DNA from: Merdimonas sp963929015
GTDB taxonomy: Bacteria; Bacillota; Clostridia; Lachnospirales; Lachnospiraceae
Direction: 5' to 3'
DNA: 64,000 nucleotides
Assembly (NCBI RefSeq): GCF_963929015.1
Contig: NZ_CAWVHE010000013.1
Location: 434,001-498,000, forward strand
Shown here piece by piece: positions 8,315 through 16,805 of the stretch. A program made the position numbers and the translations under genes. Below the pieces are notes generated by a model. It did no database searches and was not told the origin of the DNA. It worked only from the letters and a program-made list of their open reading frames with translations. Positions within the stretch are counted from its first letter, which is position 1, and the number at the start of each line of letters is the position of its first letter.

Positions 8315-9874
8315 TTAAGAATTACTCTGTTTTTTTGACACAAATTCGCTGGGCGTCATCCCTTCCAGTTCTTTGAACACTTTAAAGAAATAGTTATAGT
8401 TCCGGAATCCGGCCAGCTCCGCCACCTGCTTTGTAGAAATATCTCCCCGGATGATCAGGCTCTTCGCACGGTTTACCCGCTGCCTGTTCAAAAACTCTAC
8501 AAAACGAAGGCCCGTCTCCTTTTTAAATTCCCGGCTTAAGTAAGTATAACTGCATCCTGTGAGCTCCGCGCATTTTTCCAGGGATATTTCTCTGGTATAG
8601 TTTTCCCGGATATAATCAACCGCCCGGGAAACCTGCTGGGAATAATGTTCCTCTGTACTGAAAAAGCGAAGATTTTTCTCGATGATATTTAAGATCTTTG
8701 ACCGGTACTGCTCAAATTCTTCAAATTCTTCCATCTCCCTTATCGCAGCGCTGCGCTCATTTTCAGTGATCATATGATTCTCCTGCAGCATCTCAAGAAC
8801 CCTCCGGCAGTTTTTCCTTAAGATCTCCTCGCTGACCCGCTCTCTTCGCATCGGCTCAAACAGATTGTCCCGAAGCGTGTCCACAAAACTGTTCATATGA
8901 TTCTGAAGTTCGAATTCAATCTGCTTCCACTGATTTTCCGGCGCCTGCCAGCTGCTGTACTCTATTTTTCTGGCCATAACAGAGGAAATGATCCGGTTGC
9001 CTCCCAGGTACAGTTTATCGCCAAGAAGACTTAACATCTCCCGTCCTTCGCACACGGTTTCCTCCAGATCATTTCTGACCTCTCCGGTGACCAGGGTGAC
9101 CGTGACATCCAACATCCGCATGATCTGCTGTCTGAGTCTCCGGACAAGATTGGTAATCGTGTTCAGGACAAACAACGTGCTTCTCTGCCCGCTAAAAGAG
9201 ATCAGAAGCAGGATGTGCTGCCGGCGGGTGATGTAAAACAGATACTGGTACTGTCCTCCCAGCATCTGATTGATCATATCCACCACTGCCCGGCTGATAT
9301 CCCGCTTGTATTCCCCCGGCTCAATGCTGTCCCAGCATTTATAATCAGGACCGATGGCAACCGGCACCATGTTGGAAGGGATAAAATCAATCGCCCCGGT
9401 CTCTGCCAGCTCCCGGATCCGCGGAGCGCTAAACTCTTTTTCATCGGTGATGCAGTAACCGTTCTTATGGAGCGGTTCCCCTTTTTCCGGTATGATCCGG
9501 TATTTTTCCTTTACCTGATCCAGGACCCGGATCAGCTGTTCTTTATCAATCTCATGTTTTAAAATGTAATTAGCGGCGCCATTGATCAGGCTGCCCCGTA
9601 CATAATTAAAATCATCAAATCCGCTGACTGCGATGATAGGCAGATATTCATCAATAATATGTACTGCCCGCATCAGCTCTACGCCGTTCATATCCGGCAT
9701 CTGCATATCGCACAGCAGGATATCGACACGATTGATCCTAAGCCATTCCAATGCTGTCTTGCCGTTCTGAAAGTCTGCGACCACCTCATAAAAAGGATTG
9801 TCTTCCAGATATTTCTTTATAATATTGCGGGCTGTCAGTTCATCATCCACCACTGCAATTTTTACTTTTTCCAT
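8315..9874 (-). CDS. AraC-type response regulator (YesN-like)
   Basis: A 519-residue response regulator. The N-terminal receiver (1-120) has the acidic pair in VVDDE and the phosphoacceptor D56 in DILLCDMQMPDMNG. A long helical linker follows, and the last 100 residues form two AraC-type helix-turn-helix units (ISLEKCAELTGCSYTYLSREF and KQVAELAGFRNYNYFFKVF). It is transcribed with the sensor kinase, overlapping it by 13 bases, and lies directly upstream of the permease genes it probably activates. The start has GAGGAGGATGAGTC. This architecture is standard for sugar-uptake control in Firmicutes. Confidence 0.93.
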   Translation of the reverse strand: MEKVKIAVVDDELTARNIIKKYLEDNPFYEVVADFQNGKTALEWLRINRVDILLCDMQMPDMNGVELMRAVHIIDEYLPIIAVSGFDDFNYVRGSLINGAANYILKHEIDKEQLIRVLDQVKEKYRIIPEKGEPLHKNGYCITDEKEFSAPRIRELAETGAIDFIPSNMVPVAIGPDYKCWDSIEPGEYKRDISRAVVDMINQMLGGQYQYLFYITRRQHILLLISFSGQRSTLFVLNTITNLVRRLRQQIMRMLDVTVTLVTGEVRNDLEETVCEGREMLSLLGDKLYLGGNRIISSVMARKIEYSSWQAPENQWKQIEFELQNHMNSFVDTLRDNLFEPMRRERVSEEILRKNCRRVLEMLQENHMITENERSAAIREMEEFEEFEQYRSKILNIIEKNLRFFSTEEHYSQQVSRAVDYIRENYTREISLEKCAELTGCSYTYLSREFKKETGLRFVEFLNRQRVNRAKSLIIRGDISTKQVAELAGFRNYNYFFKVFKELEGMTPSEFVSKKQSNS

Positions 9875-11583
9875 GACTCATCCTCCTCAATCGCCGGCAG
9901 CTGGAATATGCACCGGGTATACTCTCCCTTTTTGCTTTCATATCGAAGGCCGTATTCTGTTCCAAAGAACAGCTGGATCCGGCTGTTGACATTTTCCACG
10001 CCGATCCCGTTAAAGGATCTGCGGTCCTTAACTGCCAGGATTTTACTGATTTCCTCCGGACTCATCCCGTTCCCGTTGTCTTCCACTGTAATGTACAGCC
10101 TGTCCTCTTCCCTGCAGGCGCCGATCCTGATGCAGCCCCGCTTTGACAGGTCTTCCGGCATTCCGTGATAAATAGAATTTTCCACCACCGGCTGAAGAAT
10201 AAATCTGGGGATGTACAGATCCAGCGTATCTGCACTGATCTCCCGCTCCACATAAAAATCATAATTGCCGATATATTCCATAAGCGCCAGATAATTGTTG
10301 ACATACTCCAGTTCATCCCGGAACCGGATCAGATCTTTTTCCTGGTGCATAGCGCTCTGGAGCATGGAATTCAGCGAATTCACAAGAGGAACAATATTAT
10401 CCGCATGCTGGATCTTTGCCATCCAGACCACGTTGTTTAATACATTTGATATAAAATGAGGATTGATCTGCGCCTGCAGAAACGCAAGCTCGCTGCGCCG
10501 CTTCTGTTTTTCCTCTTCTGCGACCCTTTGCATCAGTTCCCGGATCTCAACCGTCATGCTGTTAAAGGTTTCTCCCATTTCCCCGATCTCATCATGCCGT
10601 TTCACCTCATAAAATGCGTTCAGGTCTCCGTCAGAAATCCGCGCCATACAGTTTCTAAGATTTGTGATCTCCGTTGTGATCAGCGAAATATAAAACGCAA
10701 AAGCAAGCCCGGCAAGAAGCAGGATGATGATCATAACCGCGCCGCTTAAGAGCACCGTATCCCGGATCCCGGAAAGATAAAAATCCGCAGGGATCCCCAT
10801 CTCAAATTCCCATCCCACATCGGTAGCTTCAAACGTATTCCACACATATTTTTCCGCGTACTGCGTCGTGTACTTTGTCGCCTCCTGGTTGGAAAAAATC
10901 TCGGATCCATTCCGGTTGATCACACGGAAAATGCTCCCTTCCGGAAGGTTTGCCGAAAACATCTGATCGATCACGCCATAGTCAAAATAGAGCACCACAT
11001 AACCGACGATCCTTCCATTTTCATTTAAGATCGCCCGCACCGCCGGCACAACATAATCACTGGACAGCGTATACTTCAGCCCCTCCAGATGCACCGGATC
11101 CATCATCACCATAGAAGTACGCATAGTGTTCTGATCCAGTTTCAGGATCTCCTCGTACAACTCTTTCTTATTCTGAATAATATAACTGGTGGAGAAAACA
11201 CACTCCGGACTGATCGCCACCGTAATCCCGGAAATATAATATTTATATCCGTTCAGGCTGCGGATATAATCCATAATCACCCGCCGGTTATCCAGATAAT
11301 TCTGATTCCACTGCCCGTGATCCATCAGATTCTTGGCATTCAGATTCTCAGCCGGTTCAATAATATTCGGTTCATTCGCAGCAATCAGGGTAACCATATA
11401 CGAAGTGTCCGTAAGAAGATACTCAAATGCGTGGTAGGCATCCAGCATCGTACTTTGCGATATATCATCCAGATAGGTATCCGAAAGTTTACTTGACGCG
11501 CTGTACCAGAGCGCGGTAATGATAATACCGGACGATAACAAAATCACAGACAGCGCAAGAATAATTCTTTTTCTCAACTTCAT
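9862..11583 (-). CDS. Sensor histidine kinase (YesM-like)
   Basis: A 573-residue membrane kinase. Helix 1 is at about 6-27, an extracellular dCache-like sensor domain follows, helix 2 is at 277-300, then a HAMP domain and a His_kinase/HATPase pair. The phosphoacceptor is H376 in LQAQINPHFISN; VVENSIYHG is the N box and DNGNGMS the G1 box. The start at 11583 is chosen for its GGGAGGAATAGGT ribosome site; 15 upstream residues are open but lack one. It should sense an extracellular sugar signal or a loaded binding protein and phosphorylate the regulator that overlaps it. Confidence 0.92.
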   Translation of the reverse strand: MKLRKRIILALSVILLSSGIIITALWYSASSKLSDTYLDDISQSTMLDAYHAFEYLLTDTSYMVTLIAANEPNIIEPAENLNAKNLMDHGQWNQNYLDNRRVIMDYIRSLNGYKYYISGITVAISPECVFSTSYIIQNKKELYEEILKLDQNTMRTSMVMMDPVHLEGLKYTLSSDYVVPAVRAILNENGRIVGYVVLYFDYGVIDQMFSANLPEGSIFRVINRNGSEIFSNQEATKYTTQYAEKYVWNTFEATDVGWEFEMGIPADFYLSGIRDTVLLSGAVMIIILLLAGLAFAFYISLITTEITNLRNCMARISDGDLNAFYEVKRHDEIGEMGETFNSMTVEIRELMQRVAEEEKQKRRSELAFLQAQINPHFISNVLNNVVWMAKIQHADNIVPLVNSLNSMLQSAMHQEKDLIRFRDELEYVNNYLALMEYIGNYDFYVEREISADTLDLYIPRFILQPVVENSIYHGMPEDLSKRGCIRIGACREEDRLYITVEDNGNGMSPEEISKILAVKDRRSFNGIGVENVNSRIQLFFGTEYGLRYESKKGEYTRCIFQLPAIEEDESWKK

Positions 11584-11608
11584 ACCTATTCCTCCCTTTT
11601 CCCCCACT

Positions 11609-11640
11609 ATCATTATAAAATCCAGCAAGCAAGAAAACAG
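11609..11640 (-). promoter_or_regulatory. Promoter-like motif before the sensor kinase
   Basis: TATAAT (11612-11617 on the minus strand) lies within GGATTTTATAAT, preceded by a GTTTTC block. Twelve bases across the -10 region are identical to the motif at 8276-8287, which suggests common control of the two-component genes and the transporter genes, including autoregulation. Confidence 0.5.
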
Positions 11641-11666
11641 TATATATTTTCATGATTTACTACACA

Positions 11667-11848
11667 TTTTTGCCAGGAAGGGGACGGGGGATTCCTGGGA
11701 ATCCCCCGTCCCCTTCCTGGCAAAAACCATAATAATCCCCCATTCGTGGATAACTAATGTGGATTTCACATGGATAAAATGTGGAAAAGCCATCTGCAAC
11801 GAATTGGGGACGGGGGATTTCCAGAAATCCCCCGTCCCCAATTCGTTG
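11667..11848. repeat. Composite paired-palindrome element, copy 2
   Basis: Palindrome A (11667-11726) is perfect: two 29-base arms and a 2-base loop, with the GGGGACGGGGGATTCC core extended outward by TTTTTGCCAGGAA. Palindrome B (11797-11848) has two 25-base arms and a 2-base loop, with the core extended by CAACGAATT. The spacer matches that of copy 1 over some 65 bases and again holds CGTGGATAA (11745-11753), CATGGATAA (11769-11777) and TGTGGAAAA (11780-11788), plus a small ATGTG/CACAT hairpin. The outer arm sequences differ from copy 1. The rplT operon already has its own terminator next door, so termination alone does not explain the element. Confidence 0.88.
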
Positions 11849-11851
11849 TAA

Positions 11852-11879
11852 AAAGTACCGGGATCTCTCCCGGTACTTT
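11852..11879 (-). terminator. Terminator of the infC-rpmI-rplT operon
   Basis: A perfect 12-bp stem, AAAGTACCGGGA pairing with TCCCGGTACTTT around a 4-base loop, is followed by TT on the minus strand. It begins 16 bases after the rplT stop. Confidence 0.85.
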
Positions 11880-11895
11880 CTTTCATCGATATTGA

Positions 11896-12252
11896 TTATG
11901 CTAATTTTGCTTTTGCAGCCTCAGCCAGTGCTGCAAATCCTTCTGCATCATTGACTGCCATCTCTGCCAGCATCTTTCTGTTCATATCGATGTTTGCCAG
12001 CTTCAGGCCGTGCATCAGCTTGCTGTAGGACAGTCCGTTCATTCTTGCAGCGGCGTTGATACGCGCGATCCACAGCTGACGCATCTGGCGCTTGCGCTGT
12101 TTTCTTCCTGCGTAGGAAGATGCCAGAGCTCTCATGACAGACTGCTTAGCTACTCTGTACTGTTTGGAGCGTGCTCCTCTGTATCCTTTTGCAAGTTTCA
12201 GTGTTCTGTTATGTTTCTTCTTTGCGTTTAATCCGCCTTTAATTCTTGCCAT
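11896..12252 (-). CDS. rplT: 50S ribosomal protein L20
   Basis: A 118-residue L20, a large-subunit assembly protein that binds 23S rRNA. It starts MARIKGGLNAKKKHN and contains the conserved RGARSKQYRVAKQSVMRAL segment. In low-GC Gram-positives L20 also represses its own operon by binding the leader; such a leader is visible at 13023-13194. GGAGGAG precedes the ATG. It is the last gene of infC-rpmI-rplT and is followed by a strong terminator. Confidence 0.98.
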   Translation of the reverse strand: MARIKGGLNAKKKHNRTLKLAKGYRGARSKQYRVAKQSVMRALASSYAGRKQRKRQMRQLWIARINAAARMNGLSYSKLMHGLKLANIDMNRKMLAEMAVNDAEGFAALAEAAKAKLA

Positions 12253-12285
12253 CTCTTATTCTCCTCCTTCTATCCTGCCGATATC

Positions 12286-12483
12286 CTACAGATACGGTAA
12301 TACTTTCTTCATGTTCTTTACGTTGGTTGCATCTGTAATGGTCGGTTTTCTAAGATTTCTTTTTCTCTTGGTAGATTTCTTAGTTAAGATATGGCTCTTG
12401 TAAGCTTTATTTCTAACTAACTTTCCTGTACCTGTCTTTTTGAAGCGCTTTGCAGCAGCTCTATTTGTTTTGATTTTTGGCAT
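12286..12483 (-). CDS. rpmI: 50S ribosomal protein L35
   Basis: A 65-residue basic protein, MPKIKTNRAAAKRFKKTGTG, ending in the usual KKVLPYL, a full-length L35. It lies between infC and rplT in the classical order, with an AAGGAGGAGC ribosome site. Confidence 0.98.
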   Translation of the reverse strand: MPKIKTNRAAAKRFKKTGTGKLVRNKAYKSHILTKKSTKRKRNLRKPTITDATNVKNMKKVLPYL

Positions 12484-12515
12484 AATAAGCTCCTCCTTAA
12501 AAATGTAATATATTT

Positions 12516-13022
12516 TTAACGTTTTTCAGTTAAAACCATGCTCATGTTCCGGCCTTCCAGCTTCGGCGCCTTTTCCACAACAGCCACGTCCTCCAGAAGC
12601 TTCGCGAAATCATCCAGAATGTGTTTGGTCTGCTGCACATGGGCCATTTCCCGGCCGCGGAACCGCAATGTGACTTTTACTTTATTGCCCTTGCTGATAA
12701 ACTTCTTTGCATTGTTGACCTTGGTATTCAGGTCGTTTGTCTCGATATTCGGTGAAAGACGCACTTCTTTAACCTCTACCGTCTTCTGCTTTTTCCTGGC
12801 TTCCTTTTCTTTTCTGGCAAGCTCATATTTATACTTGCCGTAATCGATGATCTTGCACACCGGCGGCTGTGCCTTCGGCGCGATCTTTACCAGGTCAAGC
12901 TCTGCCTCCTGGGCGATCTTCATCGCTTCTCTGGGAGACATAATCCCAATCTGTTCTCCGTCCTGTCCGATTACACGGACTTCCTTGTCACGGATCTGTC
13001 CGTTGATCATTAACTCGCTAAT
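12516..13022 (-). CDS. infC: Translation initiation factor IF-3, AUU start
   Basis: A 168-residue IF-3 that keeps the 30S subunit free and proofreads initiation. The N-domain begins at INGQIRDKEVRVIG and the C-domain ends at the KAPKLEGRNMSMVLTEK stretch. The only well-placed start is ATT at 13022: GGAGG lies nine bases upstream, whereas the next ATG is 21 bases from the ribosome site and the ATG at 13076 falls inside the leader terminator. An AUU start is the known autoregulatory device of infC, since IF-3 itself discriminates against it. The operon order infC-rpmI-rplT is classical. Confidence 0.93.
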   Translation of the reverse strand: MSELMINGQIRDKEVRVIGQDGEQIGIMSPREAMKIAQEAELDLVKIAPKAQPPVCKIIDYGKYKYELARKEKEARKKQKTVEVKEVRLSPNIETNDLNTKVNNAKKFISKGNKVKVTLRFRGREMAHVQQTKHILDDFAKLLEDVAVVEKAPKLEGRNMSMVLTEKR

Positions 13023-13194
13023 TGCCTTATACCTCCATTTAACAAAAAAATAAGTGAACAGTTCGAGACTATCCACTTACATATCAGCATAAAAAACGTC
13101 ATCATTGATATCCGTCTTTTCTACACAATATCGAACCAATAGTCACCCGCTTGTGCTATGGTGAGAGTGGATACTCTACTTTCTTTTTCATACA
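13023..13194 (-). ncRNA. L20-type leader of the infC operon with attenuator
   Basis: The transcript should start near 13194, downstream of a promoter at 13201-13229. A terminator hairpin is formed by AAGTGGATAGT (13068-13078) and ACTGTTCACTT (13052-13062), eleven pairs counting two G-U, followed by seven T. An upstream segment, TATCCACT on the minus strand (13166-13173), is exactly complementary to AGTGGATA of the terminator's 5' half (13070-13077), giving a long-range antiterminator. This matches the L20 leader of Firmicutes, where L20 binding restores the terminator. The pairings are read directly; L20 binding is inferred from family knowledge. Confidence 0.85.
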
Positions 13195-13200
13195 GATAAC

Positions 13201-13229
13201 AATTTATCACATGTTTTCTGTAATGTCAA
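13201..13229 (-). promoter_or_regulatory. Promoter of the infC-rpmI-rplT operon
   Basis: TTGACA (13224-13229) and TAAATT (13201-13206) on the minus strand with a 17-base spacer, placed just upstream of the L20-type leader. Confidence 0.75.
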
Positions 13230-13234
13230 CCAGC

Positions 13235-13350
13235 AAATACTGTAAAACACAAAAATGTTCCAAAACCAGTAAATACTGTAAAACACAAAAATGTTCCAAA
13301 ACCTGCAAATACTGTAAAACACAGAAATGTTCTAAAACCCGCAAATGTTG
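13235..13350. repeat. 36-bp tandem repeat, about 3.2 copies
   Basis: Units begin at 13235, 13271, 13307 and (partial) 13343 with the word AAATACTGTAAAACAC; the period is exactly 36 and a few single-base changes separate the copies. There are no spacers between units, so this is not a CRISPR array. It lies between the 3' end of the sodium symporter gene and the promoter of the infC operon. Confidence 0.85.
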
Positions 13351-13364
13351 CCGGACTCATTCTG

Positions 13365-14720
13365 CTACAGCTTGAACCAGCCCATGGCATTTGCCACGGA
13401 ACTGAGCAGGATCAGTACCAGAAATACCGGCGTGATCCACTTGATCATCACAGTAAAGAGCTTTTCTCCCACAAATCTTCCGTCTGTCACCTTTACTTCG
13501 TCTGCAATGGTCTTTGGCTTCACAAAGAATCCTACAAAGACGCAGGTAAAAAAGGCTACGATGGGCATCATCACGCTGTTGCTGACAAAGTCCATGATGT
13601 CCAGGATGGTCATGCCCGCCCAGGTGATAAAGGACAGTGTTCCAAATCCGAGGGAAGACGGAATTCCCATAACAAGCGCCAGAACCGCCACAAAGATACA
13701 GGTGTTTCTTCTTCTCCAGTGGAACTTGTCCTGGAAAATAGACACAATGGTCTCCATCAGAGAAATAGAGGACGTCAGCGCCGCAAAAATAACCAGCAGG
13801 AAAAAGGCCGCTCCCACCGCATTGCCAAAATGCATGGTGTCAAATACCTTTGGCAGGATCACGAACATCAGGCTCGGCCCGCTCTGCAGCATCTTCGGGT
13901 CTCCGCCGGAAAAGACGAACACTGCCGGGATGATCATCAGCCCCGCCAGAAATGCGATGGCCGTATCAAAGATCTCGATCTGCCGCACGGAACTTTCCAG
14001 GTTGGTGTCTTTTCTCATATAAGAGCCGTAAGTCACCATGATACCCATGGCAAGAGACATGGAGTAAAACAGCTGTCCCATGGCTGAGAGCACCGTCTTT
14101 ACTGACACATCCGCCATGTGTGGCTGTACATAATAAGCAAGGCCTTCCATGGCTCCGTCCATCATCAGGCAGTAGATCGAGATGCCGACCGCCAGGACCA
14201 CCAGCACAGGCATCATAAATTTGCTGACTTTCTCAATGCCCTTCTCTACACCAAGGAGCACGATCACAGCAGTCACGCCAAGGAAGATCAGAAACCATCC
14301 CAGCGGTTCAAACGTGCCGCCCACAAAACCGGTAAAATAATCGTCTCCTGCAGCCGCATGGGCGCCGCCTGTCAGAAATACCGTAAAGTATTTCACCACC
14401 CATCCGCCGATCACAGAATAATACGGGAAGATAATGATCGGCACCAGAGCTGCCAGAACCCCCAGAAATCCAAACCTGGAATCCAGAGCCTTAAATGCTC
14501 CGATGGCGCTAAGTCCTGTCTTTCGCCCGATGGCCACTTCCGCGATCATCAGAGAAAATCCAAAGGTAACCGCCAGGATCAGATAGATCAGAAGGAAGGT
14601 GCCCCCTCCATATTGCGCGGCAAGATAGGGAAACCGCCAGATATTCCCAAGTCCAACCGCCGAACCGGCAGCAGCCAGGACAAATCCCAGCTTGCCGGAA
14701 AAACTGCTTCGCTTGTTCAT
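13365..14720 (-). CDS. Sodium-dependent amino acid transporter (NSS/SNF family)
   Basis: A 451-residue membrane carrier of the neurotransmitter:sodium symporter family. The N-terminus has the hallmark GSAVGLGNIWRFPYLAAQYGGG of helix 1, which forms the sodium and substrate site; the length and hydrophobic pattern fit the 11- or 12-helix bacterial members related to MhsT and Tyt1. It probably imports a hydrophobic or aromatic amino acid with sodium; the exact substrate is unknown. The start has a GAGGAGGATT site. It is a single-gene unit upstream of the 36-bp repeat. Confidence 0.92.
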   Translation of the reverse strand: MNKRSSFSGKLGFVLAAAGSAVGLGNIWRFPYLAAQYGGGTFLLIYLILAVTFGFSLMIAEVAIGRKTGLSAIGAFKALDSRFGFLGVLAALVPIIIFPYYSVIGGWVVKYFTVFLTGGAHAAAGDDYFTGFVGGTFEPLGWFLIFLGVTAVIVLLGVEKGIEKVSKFMMPVLVVLAVGISIYCLMMDGAMEGLAYYVQPHMADVSVKTVLSAMGQLFYSMSLAMGIMVTYGSYMRKDTNLESSVRQIEIFDTAIAFLAGLMIIPAVFVFSGGDPKMLQSGPSLMFVILPKVFDTMHFGNAVGAAFFLLVIFAALTSSISLMETIVSIFQDKFHWRRRNTCIFVAVLALVMGIPSSLGFGTLSFITWAGMTILDIMDFVSNSVMMPIVAFFTCVFVGFFVKPKTIADEVKVTDGRFVGEKLFTVMIKWITPVFLVLILLSSVANAMGWFKL

Positions 14721-14853
14721 TTGTAAATCCTCCTCACTCTCACAAGTCCTTTCCTCTCATTCACATACATGTGTTTTATTATATAGAAGAAACGCTGCCA
14801 GCACAAGGGGGAATTTTATCAAAATCTTAGCGGAAATTTTACAACAAATAGAC

Positions 14854-14889
14854 AAAGGCCTGCGGCAAGCCGATTCGCCGCAGGCCTTT
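14854..14889 (-). terminator. Terminator of the heterodimeric ABC exporter operon
   Basis: A perfect 13-bp stem, AAAGGCCTGCGGC pairing with GCCGCAGGCCTTT around a 10-base loop, lies about 20 bases after the ABC gene stop. The arms end in TTT with only a short T tract. Confidence 0.75.
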
Positions 14890-14906
14890 GCAACCTGTAA
14901 GTCTCT

Positions 14907-16805
14907 TTATGACAGCTCCAGTTTTCCGGTATAGAGCTGGTAATAAGTCCCTTTCTGTTTGATCAGATCTTCGTGATCGCCTCGTTCGATGATCCGTCCG
15001 TGCTCCAGCACCATGATCGCGTTACTGTTGCGGATGGTCGAAAGTCTGTGCGCGATCACAAATACCGTCCGTCCCTTCATCAGGTTATCCATACCCTGCT
15101 GCACGATGCTCTCGGTACGGGTATCGATACTGGAGGTCGCCTCATCCAGGATCAGTACCGGCGGATCTGCGATGGCAGCTCTTGCGATGGCCAGCAGCTG
15201 TCTTTGTCCCTGGGAGAGTTCCTCTCCGTCTCCGGTCAGCATAGTGTCATAGCCCTGGGGCAGCATCCGGATAAACTGATCCGCATGGGCCAGTTTTGCT
15301 GCGTTGTAGATTTCCTCGTCTGTGGCGTCCAGCTTGCCGTACCGGATATTTTCCTTGATGGTTCCGGTAAAGAGATGGGTATCCTGCAGCACAATGCCAA
15401 GGGAATGCCTGAGGTCCGCTTTCTTAATCTTGTTGATATTGATGCCGTCGTAACGGATCTTTCCGTCCTGCACGTCATAGAACCGGTTGATCAGGTTGGT
15501 AATGGTTGTCTTTCCTGCTCCGGTAGAACCGACAAAGGCCAGCTTCTGTCCCGGCTTCGCGTACAGTGTCAGGTCATGGAGTACCATGTGATCCGGTTCA
15601 TAGCCAAAGGACATATCAAAGAACCGCACGTCTCCCTTCAGTTCGGTATAGGTGATGGTCCCGTCCGCCTGGTGGGGATGCTTCCATGCCCACATACCAG
15701 TACGCTCCTTGCACTCTACGATCTCACCGTTCTCATCTTTTCTTGCGTTGACCAGCGTTACATAGCCTTCATCTGTCTCCGGCTCCTCATCCAGCAGGTT
15801 AAAGATACGCTCCGCGCCTGCCAGCGCCATGATAATGGAGTTGAACTGCTGTGCCACCTGCATGAACGGCTGGGTAAAGCTCTTGGTAAACTGCAGATAG
15901 GAAGCCATAACACCCAGGGTAATATTTCCGATCCCCATGACAGAGAGGAAACCACCCAGCACCGCAGTCAGTACAAACTGCAGATTGCCGATATTTCCGA
16001 TGACAGGACCCATGATACTTGCAAAGGTATGGGCATTGGCCGCGCTCTCAAACAGCTTCTCATTTAATGCGTCAAATTCCTGCTCGGATTTCTTCTCATG
16101 GTTAAATACTTTAACCACTCTTTGTCCGTTCATCCGTTCTTCCACGAAACCGGTGATATTGGCCAGATCCAGCTGCTGGCGGATAAAGTATTTTCCACTG
16201 TTTCCGCCGATCACCCTTGCCACGATGATCATCAGAAAGATCACTACTACCGCAAGCAGGGTCAGGATCGGGCTTAAGACGATCATGGCAATAAAGGTAA
16301 CGATGATCATCAGGCCGGACATCAGAACCTGCGGGATCGACTGGTTGATCATCTGACGCAGGGTATCGGTATCGTTGGTATACAGACTCATGATGGAACC
16401 GTTGGTGTTCTGGTCGAAGTAACGGATCGGCAGGGTCTGCATGTGTTCAAACATCTCGTCGCGGACTCGTTTGAGTACGCCCTGGCCGATAACAACCATC
16501 AGCCTGGTATAGGAAAATGTAGCGATCACACCGCAGCCAAAAATGATGGCAAGAACGGTGATCGCACGGTAAAGTTCTGCAAAGTTCGGCTCTTTCTGTC
16601 CGATCAGCGGGATGATAAAGTCATCCAACAGATACTTTAAGGAAAGGGAAACCGATATGCTGGCAAGGGAGCTGACCAGGATGCAGATCAGCACCAGGAC
16701 AAACTGGATCTTATAGGTACTGGTCACATAACCCAGAAGCCGTTTTGCCGTTTTTACCGTACTTTTGGTAACCTTTGGCTTGCCGCCTGGTCCCTGCTTA
16801 CTCAT
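14907..16805 (-). CDS. ABC exporter half-transporter, canonical ATP site
   Basis: A 632-residue fusion of a six-helix membrane domain and an ATPase domain. The ATPase has Walker A GSTGAGKTT, signature LSQGQRQLL and Walker B with catalytic glutamate, LILDEATSSID. It overlaps the second half-transporter by eight bases. In heterodimeric multidrug exporters of the TM287/288 and LmrCD type one subunit carries the intact Walker B glutamate and the other a replacement; here this subunit has the glutamate. The substrate is likely a drug or lipid-like molecule, undetermined. GGAGGAGAGGACC precedes the ATG. Confidence 0.93.
   Translation of the reverse strand: MSKQGPGGKPKVTKSTVKTAKRLLGYVTSTYKIQFVLVLICILVSSLASISVSLSLKYLLDDFIIPLIGQKEPNFAELYRAITVLAIIFGCGVIATFSYTRLMVVIGQGVLKRVRDEMFEHMQTLPIRYFDQNTNGSIMSLYTNDTDTLRQMINQSIPQVLMSGLMIIVTFIAMIVLSPILTLLAVVVIFLMIIVARVIGGNSGKYFIRQQLDLANITGFVEERMNGQRVVKVFNHEKKSEQEFDALNEKLFESAANAHTFASIMGPVIGNIGNLQFVLTAVLGGFLSVMGIGNITLGVMASYLQFTKSFTQPFMQVAQQFNSIIMALAGAERIFNLLDEEPETDEGYVTLVNARKDENGEIVECKERTGMWAWKHPHQADGTITYTELKGDVRFFDMSFGYEPDHMVLHDLTLYAKPGQKLAFVGSTGAGKTTITNLINRFYDVQDGKIRYDGININKIKKADLRHSLGIVLQDTHLFTGTIKENIRYGKLDATDEEIYNAAKLAHADQFIRMLPQGYDTMLTGDGEELSQGQRQLLAIARAAIADPPVLILDEATSSIDTRTESIVQQGMDNLMKGRTVFVIAHRLSTIRNSNAIMVLEHGRIIERGDHEDLIKQKGTYYQLYTGKLELS

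Noticed and set aside
13235..13350. Possible CRISPR array with 36-base repeats
   Set aside because: The units are directly contiguous with no unique spacers, and no cas genes are nearby.
13151..13375. Plus-strand ORF encoding a repeated Cys/Lys-rich peptide (SKYCKTQKCSKT units)
   Set aside because: It is simply the translation of the 36-bp tandem repeat, lies antisense to the L20-type leader and promoter, and has no ribosome site.
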